A stretch of 64,000 nucleotides of DNA from Spirosoma rhododendri (lineage in GTDB: Bacteria > Bacteroidota > Bacteroidia > Cytophagales > Spirosomataceae): contig NZ_CP051677.1 in the NCBI RefSeq assembly GCF_012849055.1, forward strand, positions 5,533,001-5,597,000. The letters are read 5' to 3'. The notes below the pieces were generated by a model, which was not told where the DNA came from, did no database searches, and saw only the letters and a list, made by a program, of their open reading frames with translations. A program made the position numbers and the translations under genes. Of this stretch, positions 59,892-64,000 are shown piece by piece. Position 1 is the first letter of the stretch. Each line of letters starts with the position of its first letter.

Positions 59892-61073
59892 TCACTTCTT
59901 CAATGCCTCGAATAATTCCAGCGACCGACGCATAAACAGCACTTCAGACGGCACGTGCTTCTGATTCTTCAGCGTTACCAGACTGATCTGGCTGGCCCCC
60001 TGCTGCTGCATGAGTGAGCAGGTTTGCTGCGAGATAAAGTACGGTATCACTTCATCCTGATCACCATGAATCAGATACGTGCGACTGCGGACAGCCCGGC
60101 TGGTCAGGTCATTGTCGAGTAACGCTTTTCCAAACGTGGAGGCCGGATTACGCACATCGGCGCGGAACTGATCGGTGCAAATCTTGTCGAAGCTGACGGT
60201 AAATGACCGGGCGTTATCGAGCGAAACGGCAAGCTGCTCGGCATAAGGCGATTTGAAGTAGTAGCTAAGCGGCTTGCTGCCGTTGTACAGCTTGTTATAA
60301 ACCACCGTTTGCCAGACATACAGGTAGTTGACCACGCCGGGACTGCTGGTTGTCTGGTGGGTGATGTAGTCGAAAAAAGACGCCATAGCATACGGCCCCG
60401 ATCCGCAGCTGGTACCGGTCAGCGGCAGTTGGTCGGCGTACTGCTGCTCGATAAGCTGTTGCGCCGACAGCGTTGCGTAGCCCCCCTCCGAAAAACCCGC
60501 CAAAAATACCTGCCCGTTCCAGCTGGGAGTAGCCTGTTGCTGAAGCCATTCGTTGGTGGCGCGCAGCATATCGGCGGTAGCATGGGCGAGCGACGCCCGG
60601 TTTTCGTACGGGTGTGCAACACTACTGGCATCGCCATAACCCACATAATCGGGGCAGGCCACGATGTAGCCGTGGGTAGCGAAGTAGAGCGGATATGAAA
60701 AGTCAGGCTGTGTATAATCGTAACCCGATGGCACCTCCGCGTTTGAAAAGGCCGTCGGATGTTGGTAACCCAGTATCGGAAATAGCTGGGCACCACCCGA
60801 TGATACCGGCAGATACACAATCCCCGACGCCGTAATGGGCGTACCATCTTCCAGCGTTGTTTGGTACGTCAGTCGCTGGATACTCAGGCTGAACGAACCG
60901 GGGGTATATACGAGCGAATCATTGGGCGACTCGAGCGAGTGCAGCACCTTGTTGGTGTAGGTCGTAACGAGTGATTGATGAATCAGGACGGGGTCAGGTT
61001 TAACGTCGCCCGGCTGACAGGCGGCCAGCATAAACAAAGAGAACGTACTAATCAGGTAAACGAAACGATTCAT
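59892..61073 (-). CDS. Secreted alpha/beta-hydrolase lipoprotein (lipase-like)
   Basis: A 393-residue protein from ATG 61073 with an SPII signal (FVYLISTFSLFMLAAC, Cys 19). SGIVYLPVSSGG, LGYQHPTAF, CPDYVGYGDA, the nucleophile elbow LAGFSEGGYATL, an Asp in IHGDQDEVIP and His in NQKHVP complete the triad. It resembles secretory lipase/cutinase-like esterases of Bacteroidota. Exact substrate unknown. An ATG at 61169 would hide the signal peptide. Confidence 0.87.
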   Translation of the reverse strand: MNRFVYLISTFSLFMLAACQPGDVKPDPVLIHQSLVTTYTNKVLHSLESPNDSLVYTPGSFSLSIQRLTYQTTLEDGTPITASGIVYLPVSSGGAQLFPILGYQHPTAFSNAEVPSGYDYTQPDFSYPLYFATHGYIVACPDYVGYGDASSVAHPYENRASLAHATADMLRATNEWLQQQATPSWNGQVFLAGFSEGGYATLSAQQLIEQQYADQLPLTGTSCGSGPYAMASFFDYITHQTTSSPGVVNYLYVWQTVVYNKLYNGSKPLSYYFKSPYAEQLAVSLDNARSFTVSFDKICTDQFRADVRNPASTFGKALLDNDLTSRAVRSRTYLIHGDQDEVIPYFISQQTCSLMQQQGASQISLVTLKNQKHVPSEVLFMRRSLELFEALKK

Positions 61074-61208
61074 AAACAGCCCCCAAGGGCAGTGAGTAAA
61101 TTGATAGTTACGGAGGAGCGGTTTAGGTATTATTCCGGAATACGCCAGGGTTACCCTGATTCGTGGCAACGCAAGCGTTATCTGTTGACGTCAACAATTC
61201 CGAAGTCG

Positions 61209-62297
61209 TCACATAAAAGCGTTAATCACCTGACAGATTAAGTCAGCCTCGGCTATTGTCACCGCCGGGTTCAATGGCAAACTAAGCACCTCCCGGTGGA
61301 TCTGCTCGGACACCGGAAACGATAGCGCATTTAATTCGCTGTAGGCTTGCTGCTGATGCGGGGGTACGGGGTAATGCATGTCGGTTCCGATACCGTGCTG
61401 ATCCAGCCAGTTACGCAGGTCGTCGCGACGGGGGTGCCGAATGACAAACAAATGCCACGCGTCCTGCCCGATCTGATCGGCCGGGGGCAGCAGCACGTCG
61501 GGGTGTTTGATCTGGGTGAGGTACTGCCGGGCAATGGCTCGGCGGTAATCGTTTTCGGATTCGAGAAACGGTAATTTTTCCAGCAGCACGGCTGCCTGCA
61601 TCTCATCGAGCCGACTGTTACGCCCGACATACGTATTGACATACCGCTGCGTCGATCCGTAGTTGCGAAGCGCCCGCAACCGGTCGGCCAGGGCATCGTC
61701 GTCGGTGGTAATCGCGCCCGCATCCCCCAGCGCCCCCAGGTTTTTGCTGGGATAAAAACTCCAGCCAGCGGCATCGCCCAGTTGCCCGGCCCGCCGGGTG
61801 CCGTATTGCGCGCCGTGCGCCTGCGCGGCATCTTCCAGAATCCGCAGGTTATGGTTGGTAGCAATCAGCCGAATAGCGTCCATCTCGCAGCAACGCCCAT
61901 ACAGGTGTACTGGCAAAATGGCTTTCGTACGGGGGGTGATGGCTGCTTCGATACGCAGCGGGTCGAGCAGCATTGTGCGCGGATCCGGCTCGACCAGCAC
62001 CGGAATAAGCCCGGCCTGACTGACGCTCAATATCGACGCGATATACGTGTTGGCGGGTACGATGACTTCGCTGCCGGACGGAAAATCCCAGGCCATCAGC
62101 ACCAGTGTCAGCGCATCGAGGCCATTGGCGACCCCAACACAATGCCGCGTACCAACCAACTGCGCGAAGGCTGCTTCAAACGCCTGAACCTCCGGCCCCA
62201 GCACGTACCAGCCCGATGCGGTAACCCGGCTAACCGCTGCCTGTATACGCGGCAGGTGTGGCGTGTTTACCCGCTCCAGATCAAGAAACGGAATCAT
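61209..62297 (-). CDS. DegT/DnrJ/EryC1/StrS aminotransferase (nucleotide-sugar)
   Basis: A 362-residue fold-type I PLP enzyme. [20 protein letters not shown] at the start, [50 protein letters not shown] with the PLP Lys, and [16 protein letters not shown] are typical of sugar aminotransferases such as FdtB/QdtB. With the FdtA-like ketoisomerase that precedes it by a four-base overlap, it should make a 3-amino-3,6-dideoxyhexose on dTDP for a surface glycan. The first enzymes of the route (RmlA/RmlB) are not in the window. Confidence 0.92.
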   Translation of the reverse strand: MIPFLDLERVNTPHLPRIQAAVSRVTASGWYVLGPEVQAFEAAFAQLVGTRHCVGVANGLDALTLVLMAWDFPSGSEVIVPANTYIASILSVSQAGLIPVLVEPDPRTMLLDPLRIEAAITPRTKAILPVHLYGRCCEMDAIRLIATNHNLRILEDAAQAHGAQYGTRRAGQLGDAAGWSFYPSKNLGALGDAGAITTDDDALADRLRALRNYGSTQRYVNTYVGRNSRLDEMQAAVLLEKLPFLESENDYRRAIARQYLTQIKHPDVLLPPADQIGQDAWHLFVIRHPRRDDLRNWLDQHGIGTDMHYPVPPHQQQAYSELNALSFPVSEQIHREVLSLPLNPAVTIAEADLICQVINAFM

Positions 62298-62701
62298 TTG
62301 GTAGTTTTCAGGTCAGATTCGACCAGTCGACGGCTACCGGGATACGGTTCGTAGATGTAATCGTCGGGATCGTAAGGGTGGTTCGACACAACCAACAATA
62401 CCGCATCGTTGGTAAACTCGTCCATAATGTGCCAGTCTTCGGGCTCCAGCACCAGACACTGCTGGGGATCGGTGAGCTGGTACGTCGTTTCCTGCGTCCC
62501 GTCGTGATTGTACACACGACAGCTACCGTTCAGACAGATCAGCGCATTCACCGACTGTACGTGCCGGTGTCCGGCGCGCGGCTGGGCTCCGGCGCCGTAG
62601 ATGTAAAAGACGCGTTTAATCCCACCGAATAGTATGTTGTCGAAAACGGTCAGATGACCGGATTCCGACGAGTACGTTTTTAACTGGTAGAGTTTCGCCA
62701 T
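62294..62701 (-). CDS. FdtA/QdtA-like dTDP-4-dehydro-6-deoxyglucose 3,4-ketoisomerase (WxcM cupin)
   Basis: A 135-residue single-domain cupin: [21 protein letters not shown] with the conserved Arg, [17 protein letters not shown] with the His pair that does the proton shuttle, [12 protein letters not shown] and [12 protein letters not shown] at the end. These enzymes shift the keto group from C4 to C3 of the dTDP-sugar before transamination. Its stop overlaps the start of the aminotransferase gene, so both are one operon. Confidence 0.9.
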   Translation of the reverse strand: MAKLYQLKTYSSESGHLTVFDNILFGGIKRVFYIYGAGAQPRAGHRHVQSVNALICLNGSCRVYNHDGTQETTYQLTDPQQCLVLEPEDWHIMDEFTNDAVLLVVSNHPYDPDDYIYEPYPGSRRLVESDLKTTK

Positions 62702-62914
62702 TCAGGGAGATAAAGTCTGCTTCTTAGATAGGATGCTGGGCTGTTGTACGTTATAGTGTGTTTAGAATCACTCCAAATATATTGATTAATGCGTATGATG
62801 TTGCTACACACATGTGAACCTTACACAGCGGACCCGATTTCCTACATCGATTAACCTACTAATGAGGTAGGTTCGCCGGAATCACGTTATTTCGCCCCAC
62901 AATCGACTACCCCT

Positions 62915-63505
62915 ATGACGACCCGAACCATCCTGCTGATCGTTCTTGGCCTGGGAATTATCGCCCTGCTTTATGTTACACTCGTTGATGGACAGTCGGG
63001 GATCGACACCCCGATCGATCCGGTCCGCTACAAGCAGGAACTGATGGACGAACGAGCGAAGAAAGATCAGAACTTCCGCACCGGTTCTGATTCACCCATT
63101 ACCAATAAAGCTCAATTTTCGGGCCTAACTTATTTCGCCCCCGATCCGGCTTACCGCGTTACAGCCCGGCTCGAACCGTTTGCCGACAAAACCCAGAAAC
63201 TGGTTGTTCGCATGAGCGACGGCAGCGAGGAAGTGTACGAGAAATTTGCCCACGCTGTTTTTCAGTTACAGGGCGAAACGAGTCGTCTGCTGATTGTAAA
63301 AGCCGATGGTGAGTACACGGTTCTGTTCCAGGATGCTACGTCCGGGAAAGAAACCTACGGGGGCGGGCGCTACCTCGAACTCGACTCGAAACAGATGAGC
63401 GACACGCAGGTTGTTCTCGATTTCAACGCAGCTTATAATCCGTATTGCGCCTACAATCCGGGCTATGCCTGCCCGCTTCCCCCGCCGAAAACAAACTATC
63501 GGTAG
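62915..63505 (+). CDS. DUF1684 domain protein with N-terminal membrane anchor
   Basis: A 196-residue protein. One helix (TILLIVLGLGIIALLYVTLV) anchors it; the rest has the DUF1684 pattern: KKDQNFRTGSDSPI near the start, YGGGRYLELDSKQ and VLDFNAAYNPYCAYNPGYAC with CPLPPPKTNY at the end. Function of the family is unknown; it is widespread and often secreted. The gene stands alone, with a small hairpin (AACCTAC / GTAGGTT, near 62853-62872) in its leader. Confidence 0.9.
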   Translation: MTTRTILLIVLGLGIIALLYVTLVDGQSGIDTPIDPVRYKQELMDERAKKDQNFRTGSDSPITNKAQFSGLTYFAPDPAYRVTARLEPFADKTQKLVVRMSDGSEEVYEKFAHAVFQLQGETSRLLIVKADGEYTVLFQDATSGKETYGGGRYLELDSKQMSDTQVVLDFNAAYNPYCAYNPGYACPLPPPKTNYR

Positions 63506-63623
63506 CGGTACGTGCCGGGGAACGGTATACGCCACACGACTAGAAAAGTGAGTTTTGAGAGAGATAAAGCAGGTTGCGGCATAACTATTGCCCCTATAGA
63601 CTTTATATTCCTCTCTCGACCAA

Positions 63624-64000
63624 GTGAAATCAGTTCTTCTCGTCTTATTCGTTAGCATCTCATTCCTGAGTATATCCAGCACGGTGGCGTTCGCCCAGAC
63701 GGCCGAGATATGCAACAACGGAATCGACGACGACGGCGACAACCTGATCGACTGCCAGGACCCCGACTGCCCCGAGTGCGCACAAGCCGTCACGTGCGCC
63801 CAGCCTAACATTTACTACCTGCCTACCATCTACGGTAATCCGTCGGTTGGCAACACCCAATACGGAACGCAGGATCTGATTCTGTCGACCCGATCAGCCA
63901 ACGCCATCGTCACCATCAGAACGCCCGACGGCTCGTTTAGTCAGCAGGTGGTGCTAACGTCGGCGACTTCGACCAGCATCGCCCTCCCCCTGTCGGTGGT
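63624..64000 (+). CDS. Secreted protein with Asp-rich Cys motif, 3'-truncated by window edge
   Basis: The frame starts with GTG 63624 and a signal peptide (VLLVLFVSISFLSISSTVAFAQ), then ICNNGIDDDGDNLIDCQDPD and CPECAQAV, and runs open to the end of the window. The N-G-I-D-D-D-G-D-x-L-I-D-C pattern is a calcium-binding-like motif common in large surface or gliding-associated proteins of Bacteroidota. The later part (NIYYLPTIYGNPSVGNTQYG) may begin an IgGFc-binding or similar adhesin-type domain. Function unknown; most of the protein lies outside. Confidence 0.75.
   Translation, partial: MKSVLLVLFVSISFLSISSTVAFAQTAEICNNGIDDDGDNLIDCQDPDCPECAQAVTCAQPNIYYLPTIYGNPSVGNTQYGTQDLILSTRSANAIVTIRTPDGSFSQQVVLTSATSTSIALPLSV

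Overview
The window looks like a chromosomal segment of a moderately GC-rich member of the Bacteroidota, most likely order Cytophagales (Spirosoma-like). This is inferred, not proven. The signs are the TAnnTTTG-type -7 boxes, few clear Shine-Dalgarno sites, a bacillithiol deacetylase, DUF3109, DUF1684 and GxxExxY proteins, LytS/LytTR two-component pairs, many SPII lipoproteins, and secreted glycoside hydrolases acting on pectin-type sugars. No rRNA, tRNA, CRISPR array or insertion sequence was recognised.

Layout. 0-22.8 kb is mostly housekeeping: partial AlgX-like protein, bshB1, esterase lipoprotein, nitrilase-like protein, ppa, GT2, trmN6-rnhA, patatin, MBL hydrolase, a BrnT-like toxin/antitoxin pair, pepT, a MazG-like NTP pyrophosphohydrolase, a GxxExxY protein set inside a repeat field, a MarC protein, class V aminotransferase, aroQ, xerD, rsmA-mgtE, dtd, O-methyltransferase and a LysM lytic transglycosylase. 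22.9-32 kb is a carbohydrate region (GH95, ThuA, GH106, GH105/88) suited to rhamnogalacturonan-type side chains. 32.3-33.4 kb holds a hypothetical gene and DUF3109. 33.4-50.2 kb is an accessory peptide (RiPP/bacteriocin) locus. 50.4-64 kb returns to mixed genes: an alkyltransferase-like protein, GH125, mtgA, hemW, GNAT, PhzF, HAD phosphatase, YciI, S9 peptidase, lipase lipoprotein, a DegT/FdtA sugar pair, DUF1684 and the start of a secreted protein.

The peptide locus is the most interesting part. It has an XRE regulator, a LytTR response regulator, two LytS-type kinases with almost identical catalytic halves, an orphan receiver-like protein, a full-length LanB-type dehydratase but no visible LanC cyclase, at least nine small peptide genes (most with Gly-Gly leaders, and mostly too short for routine gene calling), a putative immunity membrane protein, and a complete HlyD / C39-peptidase ABC / TolC export line. 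Two sets of cis elements tie it together. Direct repeats of ATTGGTCGAAA lie before the response regulator, the first precursor and lanB. Four promoters share TACAAC-N5-GTTRTTGA placed exactly 38 bp before a CTTTG-type -7 box.

Two window-wide patterns also stand out. Five large genes (GH95, GH106, GH105, lanB, the C39 ABC transporter) are each broken by loss of one base in a G/C homopolymer, and adding one base restores a family-typical protein in every case. Sequence error or very recent mutation is therefore likelier than old decay. In addition, many intergenic gaps carry long, nearly perfect inverted repeats belonging to several unrelated families.
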